Part shown: piece after piece, positions 34,402-46,976 of the stretch
Layout of the letters: every line of letters starts with the position of its first letter
Position numbering within the stretch: the first letter of the stretch is position 1
Assembly: GCA_016490735.1 (NCBI GenBank)
Contig: JAEMWC010000004.1
Span: 1,076,001-1,140,000 of the forward strand
Direction: 5' to 3'
DNA length: 64,000 bases
From: Pachyseris speciosa
Lineage: Eukaryota > Cnidaria > Anthozoa > Scleractinia > Pachyseridae
Position numbers and translations under genes: made by a program
Notes under the pieces: model-generated
Database searches by the model: none
Told to the model about the DNA's origin: nothing
What the model saw: the letters and a program-made list of their open reading frames with translations, nothing else

Positions 34402-35934
34402 CTGACATAATATTCATGATTATGAAATTAGGAATAAGAACAAACAAGTTATTGAAAGAGCGGTTTTTTTAGAAAGGGGCAGATATTTTTAATAACTGCA
34501 TATGAATCTAGTTCCAGTCTTTTTATCTCTTTTTATACGTATATTTTTAATTAGATGTCTTATATAGCTTTTTAGATTTTTGCATACTTTATCTTCTATT
34601 TTAATATATTTTTTCATTTATTTTACGCTGGACCTATGTTGATAGCAGTTTTTATAACTGAAATGGTCATCCCGCATAAATATGTTTTTATTATTATTTT
34701 ATTATTTTACTGCTACTGCTACTACTGCTGCTTTGGTCGTCGGGGGCCAAATATTCGTGAATACGACTACACTTTGTTAGACCTACTTGAAAATGTATTC
34801 AACTAACAACAAATTACTCGGCAAGTCACCAGAGAATCAGCGATTGAGCTTCATTCATTTATCGGGAAAATAATTACTTGCGAATCTGATGTGAAAATAC
34901 AAGAAGCGAAGACTTCGACTTGAGTCATAAACTTTTTAAGTGGCAAGATGATTGAAATCGGACGGCTGACCGTTTTAATTTCATCCGGCTTTTCCCCCTG
35001 AAGCACTATATTGTGATTTCTTATTAAGTTTGGCAGGTGTAACTGTTGAAAGTTTCTTACTTTAATTGTTTTCACGAGATAAAAGCTTCAATACATTTTA
35101 CACAAGAAAGCTATTAAACGCATATTGACATTACAGACAACCTTTTACCGGTTATGGTGGTGATGGGTATGATTTCCGGTTACTTGAAAGGAAAGGAAAT
35201 AATGGAGCGGATGCAAATCGGTTCCGTTCGTGTTAAAGATCCCTAAAGGTCTCTTTTTTTCATGAATAATTATGCAGCCCCCACAGTCATACAAGGCGAG
35301 CGAGGAGAAAAGTTTCCTTTTTGTAGTTTTTGTTGATGGTTCCCGGCGTGGCTAGTTTTCAAAGTCCTTTTGGCTTGTGTGGATAGAGTTTTACACGATA
35401 AAATTACCTTGTTGTTACAAACACCCTGATCTTAAAAACGTTATCTGGAAGAAAACTTTTCTCGGCTCGTCTGCAATATCGAATGTGTCGTAAAAGCGCA
35501 CCATTTTAAAACAGGTAAAAAGGATAAGAAATAAAGATGATTCTCCGGAGTCTTCGAATATTCATTTTTTGATAAATCGTTTGTCTTAGAGATAAAAATT
35601 AAAAATTTAAAAAATACGTCCTGAAGCTTTCGCTCTTATCACAAGAGATTCGTTAACGTTTGATCACGCGTTTATGTTTTTTGAACCCCCAAGGAGAAAA
35701 AGATCCTTGTGTTTGTGAGGGACCCCCACCCCGCCCCCGCCGTTATACTGGCGTCCGGCTGTGTGATCCTGGAAACAAGGAAACAGCGCCGGAACAAAAG
35801 GAGGTCAAGCTGTGATTCATTATGTTCGTAAATATTTATGAATTTGGAACGAAAAGGGTCATGACAGTGCTTTTGTAAATACAGTCTAAACAGACTCACA
35901 CGGAGCAGTGACTCCCTTGTTTGGTTTGTTAGTG
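34402..35934. other. Upstream region of JmjC-like gene B
   Basis: AT-rich; a second short CTGCTACTGCTACTACTGCT run lies near 34711-34730. No conserved promoter motif could be matched to the region upstream of gene A. Confidence 0.35.
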
Positions 35935-38900
35935 ATGGCTGCTTCAAAGGAAATTGACGAACTTGCTGCGTTGTTTTCAGACCTTCGAGAAAAATCGTTG
36001 AAGAGCGGCGAGACTCTCGACAACATTCGCTCAGAGTTTCTTCGCGAAGTTAAAGACAGCTCTCCCTCCAAAACTACATCAAGACGGCTGTGGTTATTCT
36101 TTATTTTACCTGTTGTTTTGGCAGCGGGTTGCTACCACTTTGACGCCATGGAAAAGATGAAAATCAGAGAAGAGCCATGTCTTATGAATGTGAACGAGCT
36201 ATTTATCGAACTAACTCGAAAGCCAACCAACTGTTGTCTCGTGTGCGAAGGCTTAACAGAGATTCCTAGGGTATCCGACTTGTCTAAGGAGGAATTTGTG
36301 AGGAAATATGCCTACACTGGTAGGCCAGTTGTTGTTATTGATGCCGCAAAGAACTGGTCGGCCATAGAACATTTTAATTTCACGTTTTTCAAGGAGCTCT
36401 TCGAGAAGAATAAAGACGCATATCGTGTTAATGAAGATGAGTGCCAGTTCTTTCCTTACAGAACGGAGTTTACTTCCCTTGAGCAAGCGATGAATATGTC
36501 AAAAGAGAGATCGGAATGGAAAGGGAAGCCTTGGTATTTTGGCTGGTAAGTTGAACTCAAAACTTCAATTCCGGTTTATTTTCATAATATTTAGGATTCG
36601 TTGAAAATTTAGATGTTTTATTATCTAAAGGATATCAAAATTAAAATATTCAAGCTTCAAGTCCAGAGAATTCACTACAGCAGCTGACCACATTGTATTA
36701 AAAGTTAAAACTTGATTTATTTTGTTCATTCACTTCTTATGGGTAAATACCGATTTTTCATGTATTTATTCGAAATTAACAGCCATCAATTGCAGATGAA
36801 GCTGAAATTTTAAAGTCAAATTTCAGTTGTGTTTGACAAACAAGCAGGTGTTCCAAAAAAAAAAAAGAGAGAGAGAGAAACAGCTGGTACATGAATATTT
36901 CAAAGGCTCGAAATGAACATCCTGAAAACTACATACGTGATACGTGTAATCGAATGGATCGAAATCTAACCTTAAGAAATTTTGTGATGTTTGTTTATGT
37001 TTTCCTTACGCTAAACTGTGTCAAAGGTTCAATGTATGGTTTTGGTTCGTCTGGGGATGTCTGTAATAGTTTGTTACAAAAACAATGTTCTCTGTTCCAC
37101 AGGGGGCCCGAATCCTAGCTCATTCAATATAATAATGTAGCACGACCATGAACCATGTGGTGTTTGGGCTGGTAAAAATAATAGGTTTCCTTTCAGCCCT
37201 AAAAGAGTGAGGGTAGCGGTATGGTGTGTTTGGCTCAAAGAAAAGAACTGTTTTGGAGAGGTCATTACTTCAATCTTGATAAGACTAACTTGGTTTTCAA
37301 ATTCAAACCACAGAAAAATTCACAAAATAGTCATTTTTTAAATGATTTGGACCCCTGCAAAAGGTGGCAAATAGTGTGGTAGTACAAACTGTGTCTACTC
37401 CTGTTCATTATGTTCTCTTTTTACTCGTGCCTGAAAGGCGACAAATCTAGGCTTCGGCTCTCTTCTTTTTTTTTTTTTAAGTCTTCGTGTCGTGATTTTC
37501 CCAGCGCACGTGTCTAACACACACCACAGCACAGAAGGATTTAATGGAAGCTCGGTCATCTTCACATGCAGCGCACGTAACTTGAGTCACCTTTCTTGCA
37601 AACAAGTGACAGGCTGTGGGAAACTGCACAAATGCTCGAAAGATGTTTTCAAAGCAAACCTTTGATTCTTTTTCATTTATTTCTGCAAGAGATGCTTTGA
37701 TGAGTAATTTCGATTCGGCCGTATGTCTGTCCACATCTCGAATCCTAAACCGTTCCATAAGGGTTTTCTTTCTCAAATGCTCAGTAGAAATTAAATACAT
37801 TAATAAAACAATGTCAGATTAGATATTTTGCAATAAATAAACTTTTTTCTCCTCATTAGCTATGCTAAGTAAATATAGCTTAGTGGTCATCACAACTGCT
37901 TTTGATGCAGATAACCACAGGTTCAAACTGCTGCAAAGGCAACATCCAGAAGTTTTTTTTTTTTTCATTTTTATTACTATTGTTATCAATGGTTGACCTG
38001 TAAAGCAATTTGGAAGTTGTAAAGGGATATATGTTGACAAGGTACAGACAAATAGACTCGAACGTCATGATAGGCACAATGCGTCTGATGTAAAGGAGGA
38101 CAGATGGACTTCTCTTTTTCTCCTGTTTCCCGCAAACATAGGGATATGAAATGTAGTTTTGCAGGCATGAGTTTAGGCTCTTGTTCAATATATATGAATT
38201 TGAAAGCAGTAAATGCCTACAACCCCCAGTCCTCAGAGGTTCTTAGTTAATTGATCAACTTATCATTTGCATAGTCAAAAATATATGGGCATGATCCATT
38301 GACCCAAAATTTGTGAAATATGCCATTGGGCATTCCACTTTGGTGAGACATCTGACTGATATTTACAAAAGAATCATTTGTCAATACAATGGAATTAATT
38401 TGTGCCTACTGGTAATCACATTATTCTTTTCAGGAGCAACTGCGACCCTATGATTAGAGAAGAACTGCGTACTCATTACCAAGTCCCATATTTTTTGCCG
38501 AACCAATCAGAGACAAGTGAGCAGGACTGGATCTTTATGGGTGGACCTGGACCTGGTGCTCAGATACATGTAAGTCAAGAGGAACTATCTCTTCTGTAAT
38601 TGGTCATTCTGCCACTGAACAGTGAGGGTTTGCTAGTCAGTGAGATACCCCAGACTATGTCTGGACCCTATTCAAGCAGTCTCCTTCCTCTTCTAAGTTC
38701 TGTAGCACTCATTGGATCTGGGATCTATAATATAGTGGGTGGCCATGTGCACGCTGCAAGTAGCCACAACTGCAGTTGCATGGGGAACAGGGTTGGCGCA
38801 GTGGTGAGAGCGCCTGCCCAGGTTCGATTCCCAGACTCGGCGTCATAAGTGGGCTGAATTTGATGGTTCTCTACGCTGCTCTGAGAGGTATTTCTCTGGG

Positions 38901-41900
38901 TACTCCAGTTTTCCCCTCTCCTTAAAAACCAACATTTCTCCCACATGGCCCCACAAGCTTGCAGCTTTAAATCGTAACTGTGTATAAATAAAGTTTCTTT
39001 ACCTTTTTACCTTTTGCAAAGGAAGAAGAAAGTGACTACAGAGGGTCCTTTGATCTTTTGGCTTGAGACCTCTTTGATTGATAGTTCCAGTGTGATTTCA
39101 ACTTAGAAATTGGTTCTTGCAGAATTAACAAGAACTGATTGTTCAGATCATTCCTTGGTAAGGCATTCAGCACTGCCTCATTTCCTTTCCTTCAATGAAA
39201 AAGTAATTGCGTGTTTTGATACAAAAATGAGAGGTAATAAAACTGCCACGAAAAATTGAGGATTGCTTCCCTCACCCAGCAACTATATTATCCATCTATA
39301 TCCCTTATGAGAGAAAGAATATTCTTCATTGTGTCTTGGAAGCAATGAGCAAAACTAGCATTTTGTTTAATGTGACATTTGTTTAAATCTATAGCTTGAT
39401 AGCGTAGACCGGCCATCATGGCAGGCACAGCTGTCAGGACAGAAGACATGGACCCTAATCCCACCTCCAGAGTGTGAGCATGTATGTCAGTCAATGGCAA
39501 CAACAATAAACAAGGGGGAAGTCAGTAAGTTTTCTTTAAGTTTTTGCCCAAATGATTGCTAGTGCTTTTAACTGCCGACCGGTTAGCTCAGTGGTAGAGC
39601 ACCGGACTACCGTGCGGGAGGTCGCGGGTTCAAACCCCGGCCGGACCAACACTCAGGGTCTTTAATAATTGAGGAGAAAGTGCTGCCTTTGTAATGACAT
39701 CTACATACGGTTAGACTTTCTAGTCTTCTCGGATAAGGACAATAAACCGTAGGCCCCGTCTCACAACTCTTCATAATTCTCTGATTCTGTGGGGCGTAAA
39801 AGAACCACTAGGGATGTAACAAAACTCTGGCAGTGACCACCCCTAGTGTCTGTCTTAATTTGATATTGATATTACGGGGGCACTCATAACTCAACTTCAT
39901 TAATTGAAGGCCTCGGAACATAACCATCCTATGTCGAATTTTGAGTCGTTTTTCGATTTTGCTTGGATTTGTCTGAATTTCTGCATGTGAACTGCAATTC
40001 GATGGAAAAACATTGTATGGTATTTTTTTGACTGATTCATCCAGAATCCAGAAATGCATTTTTTCTTACTTACACCAAGAAACCAACCTTCCATGGGAGT
40101 GGTTTGCAAGTTGCATTACATCTTCTTTCAATCGAATTGCAGTTTACATGCAACAATTCGGGCAAATCCAGGCAAAATAGAAAAACAACCCAAAATTCGA
40201 CATAGGATGGTTATGCTCCAAGGCCTTCAATTGAAGTTAAGCTCATTTGTATGCGTACCGTATTAATATTCACACGTGAATTATGTGAACATTTGTGAAG
40301 AGTACAACTAAAACTGGACGTGAAATGATTGACGGGTAGAAAGGATTGTTTGATAGTGTGACGTAGACTATAAATTTGGTGGTTAAAACATCGATTAAGC
40401 TCATCGGATATGAAACTTACGTGAGTGCTGGAGCTGCGGATCGCTAAATATTAACTGCATTATCGGTTTGCCTTCCCGCCTGGTGATCGAAAGACGTCAT
40501 GAAAAGTCTGGAGATCCGCAAGTTCTTAACGCTTCTGAAAGAATCCAGTTAGCGTTTTCTCTGTGTTTACCAAATCACGATGAGATATTAGCGTTTTGGA
40601 GTACAGAGTAGAAGCCAGGCGGAAAAAGTCTGAAAACAACTCTCGTCTCAAAAGCGGCGCGGCGTTGCTAGTCTTGTTCCATTTCTCAAAGGTTGCGGTG
40701 CTAAAAGCTGGGAAAGTGAGAGTGCTTTTTGGACTTTACGGCGAAAAGTGTATGTTTGAAGAGTTGTTGTTCTTCGCGCTTGGAGCAGACAATGATCCCA
40801 GAATTCATTGCGGTCAAACAGGGCGCTGTCTGAAGTCAAAACCTCTCGCGGTGGGTTGGGGCAGATTATTACTTGTTTTCAGTAAAAACTCTACCTTATA
40901 AAATGACTTTGAAAACTGTCTAGCTGCTGCACCGAGGTTTCCATTGTTCATTAATTTTGAAGAGCGCATTTTTTGAAACCACTCGTGACATGAAATCCCG
41001 GCTTGCTTTTACTGTTAGCCGTGAAATAGTTGGTCGAACTTCGGAAACGCTACCGAGAATTCATTCGGCATGAAGTGAAGTCTGCCCGTTTTCGATGAGT
41101 ATCTTGAACACAATCCATGGTTTTTTTTGCATTGGCACGCACGGCAGACATTCAAAGCAATATTAAGCGGCACTCCTCGCGATTCGTCTGTGTGAATCAG
41201 ACTACGTAAACAACGGATGATAACGTGAACGATCGCCGCAGTTATGAACACAACTTAGGCAGTAGTGAAACCAAAAAAAAACAAAAACAAAACAAAACAA
41301 AACAGGAAAAAAAACCCGGTTGTACGGGATTCAAACGCACAACCTCTGCGAAACCGGTGAATTGCCGTAACATCCGCGCTTGTTGGTTTGTAACATATCC
41401 GTGACTGATGAACAAGTGAGAATGAATATTTGGTAAACACGCTGCCGAATTTTAACACATAAATCACTTTTGCGTTGATCGCCTCGGTTTTTTGCTTCTA
41501 TGGAGGCTAATAAACTACAGCAAAAAGTATTCTCACGCGAGATAAACATTTGTGCGCGACTACAGTCATTGTGATGAGACAATCCATCACACGTGATAAA
41601 GGGATTGAATTTCATGCAAATTTTTTTACGTTTTGGAGCCAAGTTAATTTCACAAAAGAGTTAAGTATTTCTGTCAAATTCTTTCACTGTCGTCATTTAT
41701 GTTAATTTTTATAAGATTTTCATTCCATTGTTTTCCACTTGACGATAAAAATGAATCCATCAAAAACGTTTCAACTGACGAAACCACGCGCAAGTTTTAA
41801 TTTACTATGCAACACAACGTTCTGAGTAAACGAAACATGACGGAAAACAGCGTACTCTTAGGACTCTTAATTTTTGCCCTAGAACATCTGATTAACTCAA

Positions 41901-44900
41901 ATTTTTGGTGTAGGTCACCAATAGGAGTTGTCTTGGCAAAAAGTTTCTTCAAGTCAAAACAGCCGTCTTTAATATTTTGTGATTTTTCAGCCATTGGCAA
42001 GCTTTTTGCGCTGCGTTATAAGCAGTCTGGCAAAGTCCCCCGGCCAGTGTTGTAAAGCGCCTAGAACAGCTAGTGATATAGGCGCTATATAAATAGAGTT
42101 TATTATTATTTATTATTTAAACAGACTGAGTGGAAAAAATGCTCCTGCTACCCAATTACACCCACACACATTCTTGTTTTTATTTAAACATATTTGTCGT
42201 TGTTTGCCCCCAAAGCACCAAGGCTTATCATGGGGGATTATAATGATACAAATTTAAATTCAAAAATCAGGCTTACACACGAGAACACACAATCGCATTA
42301 CAAAACACAAAAGTTAAGACAGAAAAATTAACATAGCTATAGGGATGTATTAATTTAACAATCAAACAGTGGCCATTGAAAAGCGATTAGTATTAATTAT
42401 AAAACTTTGGACTTCTTAAAAAAAAGTGCAGTTAATATCGTAATTTACAGATTTAATGCCTTACATTTAAAAAAATTAAGTTTCCTAACATCGCTGCTTG
42501 ATGACCACATTTCACTGAGAAAATTAGCAGCAGAAGTAAGGAGGGTATTATGTTTTGCGGCATACCTTGGGCAGAACAGAAAGAAGTGTTTCACTGATTC
42601 AGAGTCAAGACTGCACTCACAAATAGGCGATACAGAACATTTAATTTTGAACAAATATTCTCTTAGACAAGAAAACCCAAGTGTGATCAGCAGATGCACA
42701 CCTTTAAAAAGAGAAATCAAATAACTTATTATAACCATGGGGAAAGAGAGTTGACCGTAATTTAGCTTTAATAGTGGGAAGAGATACAGAGTTTTGAACT
42801 TCTAGGTCCAGAGAATTCCAGCCAGTGATAGCAGATGGAAAAAAGACTTTTGGAATCAATAAGCTCTAAAAGGAAATTGTGTAGAGTTTTCCCAATCTGA
42901 GTCGGATCATGTCCGATCGGACTCACCGGAAGTCAGATTGCACCAAAGACAACCTTCCTTGTTCTTCATGCACGCACACGCGACCTACTCGCGCGACCCA
43001 TAAAGTAATCAACGCGCGCGACCTACAAAGTAATATCTGATTCGAGTTGACTCGACCCGTCTTTACAAACGTCGATCTGTCTGTCCGGAAGTCAGCTTGC
43101 AAGTGACAAAGATAACACACGCATAGGGAGGGCAGAAAATTTCGACGGATCGACTCCATCTGATTGACTCGAGTCGACCTGTTGATCCGAGTCGACTCGA
43201 CTCGACCTGTCACCGGAAGTCAGGTCGCGCAAAAGAGAAAGTAATACACTTCAATCCTCGACAAGTCAGGTCGCGCAAAAGAGAAAGCAATAAGCACACG
43301 AACATGACAGTTTCTGCACCAGCCGAGTTCGGTCGTCTTGACAAGTCAGGTCGCTCAAAAGAGAGAGTAATGATATGTAAGCTGGTGTATATGCATCATT
43401 CTTTAAGCCATGAGTCCAAACAAGTGCGCATTACTCGTGTATACCTCGTTGTTTAAACCACAAGCAGAAAGGCGAAACCGACAGAAACAAGTGCGCTACA
43501 CTGTCTCGTTCATGAAGCCATGGGTCAAAACAAGCGCGCGTTAATGATGTATGCTTCGTTCTAAATCGAAACAAGCGCACTACACATGTGTGCGCCTCGT
43601 TCTCTAAGCCACGAGCAGAAAGAAGCGCGCGTTACTCATGTATATGCCTCGTTCTTTAAGCCACGAGTCCAAACAAGGGCGCGTTACTCGTGTATACCTC
43701 GTTGTTTAAACCACAAGCAGAAAGGTGCAACTGACATAAACAAGCGTGCTACACATGTGTATGCTCTGTGTATGCCTCGTTATTAAAGCTACAAGCAGAA
43801 ACAAGCACGCGTTACTGATGCATACACTGTATGCCTTGTTCTTTAAGCCACAAGTCCAAACAAGGGCGCGTTACTCGTGTATACCTCGTTGTTTAAACCA
43901 CAAGCAGAAAGGTGCAACCGACATAAACAAGCATGCTACACATGTGTATGCTCTGTGTATGCCTCGTTATTAAAGCTACGAGCAGAAACAAGCACGCGTT
44001 ACTGATGCATACACTGTATGCCTCGTTCTTTAAGCCACAAGTCAAAACAAGCGCTTGTTACTCATTTACACCTCGTTCTTTAAACCACAGTGGAAAAATG
44101 CATCTCATTAGCAGAAATAATAACATGGGGAAGATTGAAACAAGTGCACAACACATGTGTATGCCTTGTTTTCTAAGCCACAAGCAGAAAGAAGCATGTG
44201 TTACTCATGTATATAAGTTGTTCTTTTTTAAAGCCATGAGTCCAAACAAGCGGGCGTTACTCGTGTATACCTCGTTGTTTAAACCACAAACAGAAAGGCA
44301 CAACCGGCAGAAACAAGCGTGCTACATGTGTGTGCCTCATTCGAACGACTTGTACAACTTGACAATAATATCACAGTATCCCTCGCTTACACTAACGGGC
44401 TGAAAATTTCTAAGTCTCTCTAAAGAGATGCATTCCTCCACTCGACTACTCTGTCTGTCCACTCGACAACCGTTTTCTCCATTCAAATGACTCGTACGAC
44501 TCGACAACACTATCACAGTGACCCTTGCCATATCTAAGACGGATTGACTTTTGAAGAGACGGGTTGAGTCGGATTGACGACCCGACTCGATTCGGCCGAA
44601 CGGAGTTGACCTGCCAACATTTTCTACCGTGCCTGTTAGCCTTTCTTGCTGATTTTTTTAAGTCTCGTGCAAACCGACTTCCGGTAAGACGGACCAACAT
44701 TTAGAGAGATGGGTCGAGTCGGGTCGAGATGGATCGACGACCCGACTCGATTCGATCGAACAGAGTTGATCCGCCAACATTTTCTACCGTGCCTGTTAGC
44801 CTTTCTTTTTAAGTCTCGTGCAAACCAACTTCCGGTAAGACGGGCCGACATTTAGAGAGACGGGTCGAGTCGGGTCGAGACGGATCAGTGACCCGACTCG

Positions 44901-46295
44901 ATTCGATCAAACAGAGTCGATCCGCCAACATTTTCAACCCTCTCTGTAACTGTCCTTGCTGAAAATAAATAAATAAATAAATAAAAAATAAACTTGATTC
45001 GATTGAACGGAGTCAATCCGCCCACATTTTTAACCCTCTCAGTAACCGTCCTTGCTGAATTTCTTGCGAGTCTTGCACAAACCAACTTCCGGTAAGAAGG
45101 ACCGACATTTAGAGAGACGGGTCGAGTTGGGTCGAGATGGATAGTCGACCTGACTCGATTTGATCGAACGGAGTCGATCCGCCAACATTTTCTACCATGC
45201 CTGTTAACCTTTCTTGCTGAATTTTTCTAAGACTCTTGAAAACCGACTTCTGGTAAGACAGATCGACTTTTGAAGAGACGGGTCGAGTTGGGTCGAGTCA
45301 GATCGACGACCTGACTTGACCCGATCGAACGGAGTTGATCCGCCAACATTTTCTACCGTGCCTGTTAGCCTTTCTTGCTGAATTTTTCTAAGTCTTGCGT
45401 AAACCGACTTCCGGTAAGACGGACCGACGGGTCGAGTCGGGTCGACCACGCGACTCGCACAACAGTCATTTTTGTGCGCGTGCATTAGCAATGAGGAAGA
45501 TCGTGCGCATGCTTTAAAGAAGAGCAAGGTTAAAATCATTAGATTGCCTTTGGTGCAACCTGACTTCCGGTGAGTCCGATCGGACTCCACCTGACTCAGA
45601 TTGGGTATATTGGACAACCCCCCGATCAAGTTTCTTGTATAGCCTTGCAGAGCTGGATCCTTTAATGGCTCCTGTTAGCTTCATTCTTGTTGGAATATCT
45701 TCTTTGTTATTTCTTGGAGAAGGGATCTCAGGTTATTAGATATTTTCGCTGAAGGTTATTGTGACCAGAAAGAATTATTGTTTGTTGAACAGCAAGAGGT
45801 TTTTGTGTTATTATGATGCTTGATTGGACATTTACATTGTAAAGTAATAGTAAAGTTTTTTACCTCCAAATGGGAAAAGAGAAAGCTCTAAGGCTAGTGG
45901 ATTTACAAAATGTACTGCAGGCTTACCACTTTTTTGCATGATCTTATCTCCATAAGATCTTAATTCAGTCAGGTCTAAAAAGATGTAAAAAAGTCAGGTC
46001 TAAAAAAGAAAAAACAGGTCTAAAAAAGATGCAGTAACATGATTTTTTTTCAAGGGACTCATTTTGTTTGCATTTTTGAAAATTAACACTATTTTCTCCC
46101 ACACAACCCATTTTTCTGTTTTTTTTTCCTTACATCAACTCAAGATTTATTTTCAATATTGTCAAAATAATTTTATAATAATTTTAATTTTAATTTTATT
46201 ACTTTTCAGTTATTGTGGACACAAACCAGTGGTATCATTCGACAAAAGTTTTGCCGGGAGACCTCAGCATCACAATTGGAGCAGAATATGATTAG
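35935..46295 (+). CDS. Membrane-anchored JmjC/cupin-8 protein, gene B
   Basis: Exons 35935-36545, 38434-38569, 39395-39524 and 46210-46295 give 320 residues. Intron phases (2, 0, 1) and the lengths of exons two and three (136 and 130 nt) are identical to gene A. The N-terminal helix (KEIDELAALFSDLREKSLKS) is followed by a membrane segment at 52-67. The cupin-8 core has GRPVVVIDAAKNWSA, WIFMGGPGPGAQIH plus LD (HxD at 249-251, split by intron 2), WQAQLSGQKTWTLIPPPEC and DTNQWYHSTK (His301). Both copies conserve all putative Fe(II) ligands, so both look active as oxygenases. Intron 3 is 6.7 kb against 0.6 kb in gene A, expanded by transposons. The in-frame ATG at 35908 is a possible alternative start. 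Confidence 0.85.
36546..38433 (+). other. Intron 1 of gene B
   Basis: AT-rich with an A-run/GA-repeat at 36856-36880 and T-runs near 37465 and 37955. No gene or clear mobile element was recognised. Confidence 0.55.
38785..39015 (+). mobile_element. tRNA-derived SINE in intron 2 of gene B
   Basis: GGGTTGGCGCAGTGG (A-box) and GGTTCGATTCC (perfect B-box, 38821-38831) are followed by a body with CTGAGAGGTATTTCTCTGGG and the tail ATAAATAAAGTTTCTTTACC. It is the same family as the minus-strand copy at 1090-1215. It lies in the same orientation as the host gene. Confidence 0.8.
39574..39830 (+). mobile_element. tRNA-derived SINE of a second family, intron 3 of gene B
   Basis: The head ACCGGTTAGCTCAGTGGTAG (A-box) and B-box GGTTCAAACCC (39627-39637) look tRNA-like. 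The anticodon arm (CCGGACTACCGTGCGGG) does not fold into five pairs, and a 190-bp unrelated body follows. The insertion is 50 bp after exon 3. Confidence 0.75.
39895..40240. mobile_element. Foldback element, copy 1
   Basis: Arms of about 100 bp: the left reads TTGAAGGCCT, then CATAACCATCCTATGTCGAA, and the right has the complementary ATGGTTATG and AGGCCTTCAA. A second member lies at 51890-52210 with its centre inverted. Confidence 0.75.
40241..42120 (+). other. Intron 3 of gene B, mid section
   Basis: Mostly unassigned. At 42050-42120, AAGCGCCTAGAACAGC and GGCGCTATATAAATAGAG followed by TTATTATT form the widespread L2-type LINE/V-SINE 3' tail. Minor A/C-rich runs lie at 41265-41315. Confidence 0.45.
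42178..42890 (-). mobile_element. LINE 3' end, minus strand, part 1
   Basis: The minus strand reads SLFPSAITGWNSLDLEV (42850-42790), then FPHGYNKLFDFS, and a C-terminal finger-like stretch (CSVSPICECSLDSESVKHFF, FCPRYAAKHNTLL) at 42660-42520. This is the post-RT end of CR1-like elements. Several shifts are present. It is separated from its upstream part by the insertion at 42891-45619. Confidence 0.65.
42891..45619. mobile_element. Nonautonomous element carrying satellite arrays, inserted in a LINE
   Basis: The ends are inverted. The left reads CCCAATCTGAGTCGG ... GGACTCACCGGAAGTCAG, and the right is its complement plus GTATATTGGACAAC. Inside, 43380-44340 is an array of short units (ACTCGTGTATACCTCGTTGT, AAACCACAAGCAGAAAGG), with one stretch of about 187 bp duplicated at 43681 and 43868. 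44500-45440 is an array of roughly 160-bp units with GACCCGACTCGATTCGATC, CCGCCAACATTTT and AACCGACTTCCGGTAAGAC. An (AAAT)n run sits at 44965-44995. No transposase. A second member, with the units in opposite order, is at 58566-59890. Confidence 0.75.
45620..45730 (-). mobile_element. LINE, minus strand, part 2
   Basis: The minus strand reads MKLTGAIKGSSSARLYKKL, a conserved block just upstream of the part seen at 42890. The satellite-bearing element therefore split a pre-existing LINE. Confidence 0.5.
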
Positions 46296-46636
46296 AAGTT
46301 GCAGGATGAACCAAAACCCCAGGAAATGTTTGTTTACAAGAAAATATTTTGCTAAAAGCATTAAATTATAAAATTAATTAAGGAAGTTAATACTATCGGT
46401 AGAACAGAAGTCATTTTTAGTTATGCAGGTGGTGCTACTGAAAGTCCAGTTGGTTTTCTGTCATGCTACTTTGAAAATTAGATGGATTTTTAACCTTTTA
46501 GCTGTGATAGCAACCAATACCTAATCTCTCCTTACAACATACCACTTGATGAGAAAACATACCTCTACCTCTAATCTTTGTTCCATAAGAAATGTATGGA
46601 GATCTTTGAAGAAAATTTATAAGTTTATATTGGTGC

Positions 46637-46976
46637 TTAAAGGCCGAGACACACTAGGCGACAAGTTGCTGCAACATGTTGTGGGAACAAGTTGCTGCAA
46701 CAATTTGCCTCATCTGATGCGGTGAATTTTTGTGAAAATCACGGTTGCTGTGATCAGTTGCACAAATTCAATATGGTTTGAATTTGTGCAACTGATCGCA
46801 GTGACAAAATTCTGCTGCAGCGACAACAATTTTCACAAAAAGTCACTGTGTCAGACGAGGCGAATTGTTGCGGGGACAACGTGTTGCAGTGACTTGTTTT
46901 GAAGGCAGTACACAAGTAGTGACTTGTTGCAGAGACCTGTCGCTGTGACTTGTCGCCTAGTGTGTCTCGGCCTTAA
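46637..46976. mobile_element. TTAA-flanked foldback MITE, 332 bp
   Basis: TTAA at 46637-46640 and 46973-46976 flank inverted termini (AGGCCGAGACACACTAGGCG on the left, with complement CGCCTAGTGTGTCTCGGCC on the right). The interior is built of GTTGCTGCAACA and CAGTGACTTGTTGC words. It is 340 bp after the gene B stop codon and probably inside the 3' UTR or just beyond; an AATAAA occurs at 47068-47073. Confidence 0.85.

Noticed and set aside
34029..34472. 147-codon frame with a long threonine tract
   Set aside because: It is the translation of the (CCACTA)n microsatellite; there is no conserved flanking sequence.
39574..39646. A functional tRNA gene
   Set aside because: A- and B-boxes are good, but the anticodon arm does not pair and a SINE body follows.
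43586..44403. Overlapping frames with repeated peptide such as HMCMLCVCLVIKA
   Set aside because: They are translations of tandem DNA repeats and change frame with the units.
43380..45440. Regularly repeated units that might suggest a CRISPR array
   Set aside because: Units are long, adjacent and without unique spacers, in an animal-type genome; these are satellite arrays within a transposable element.
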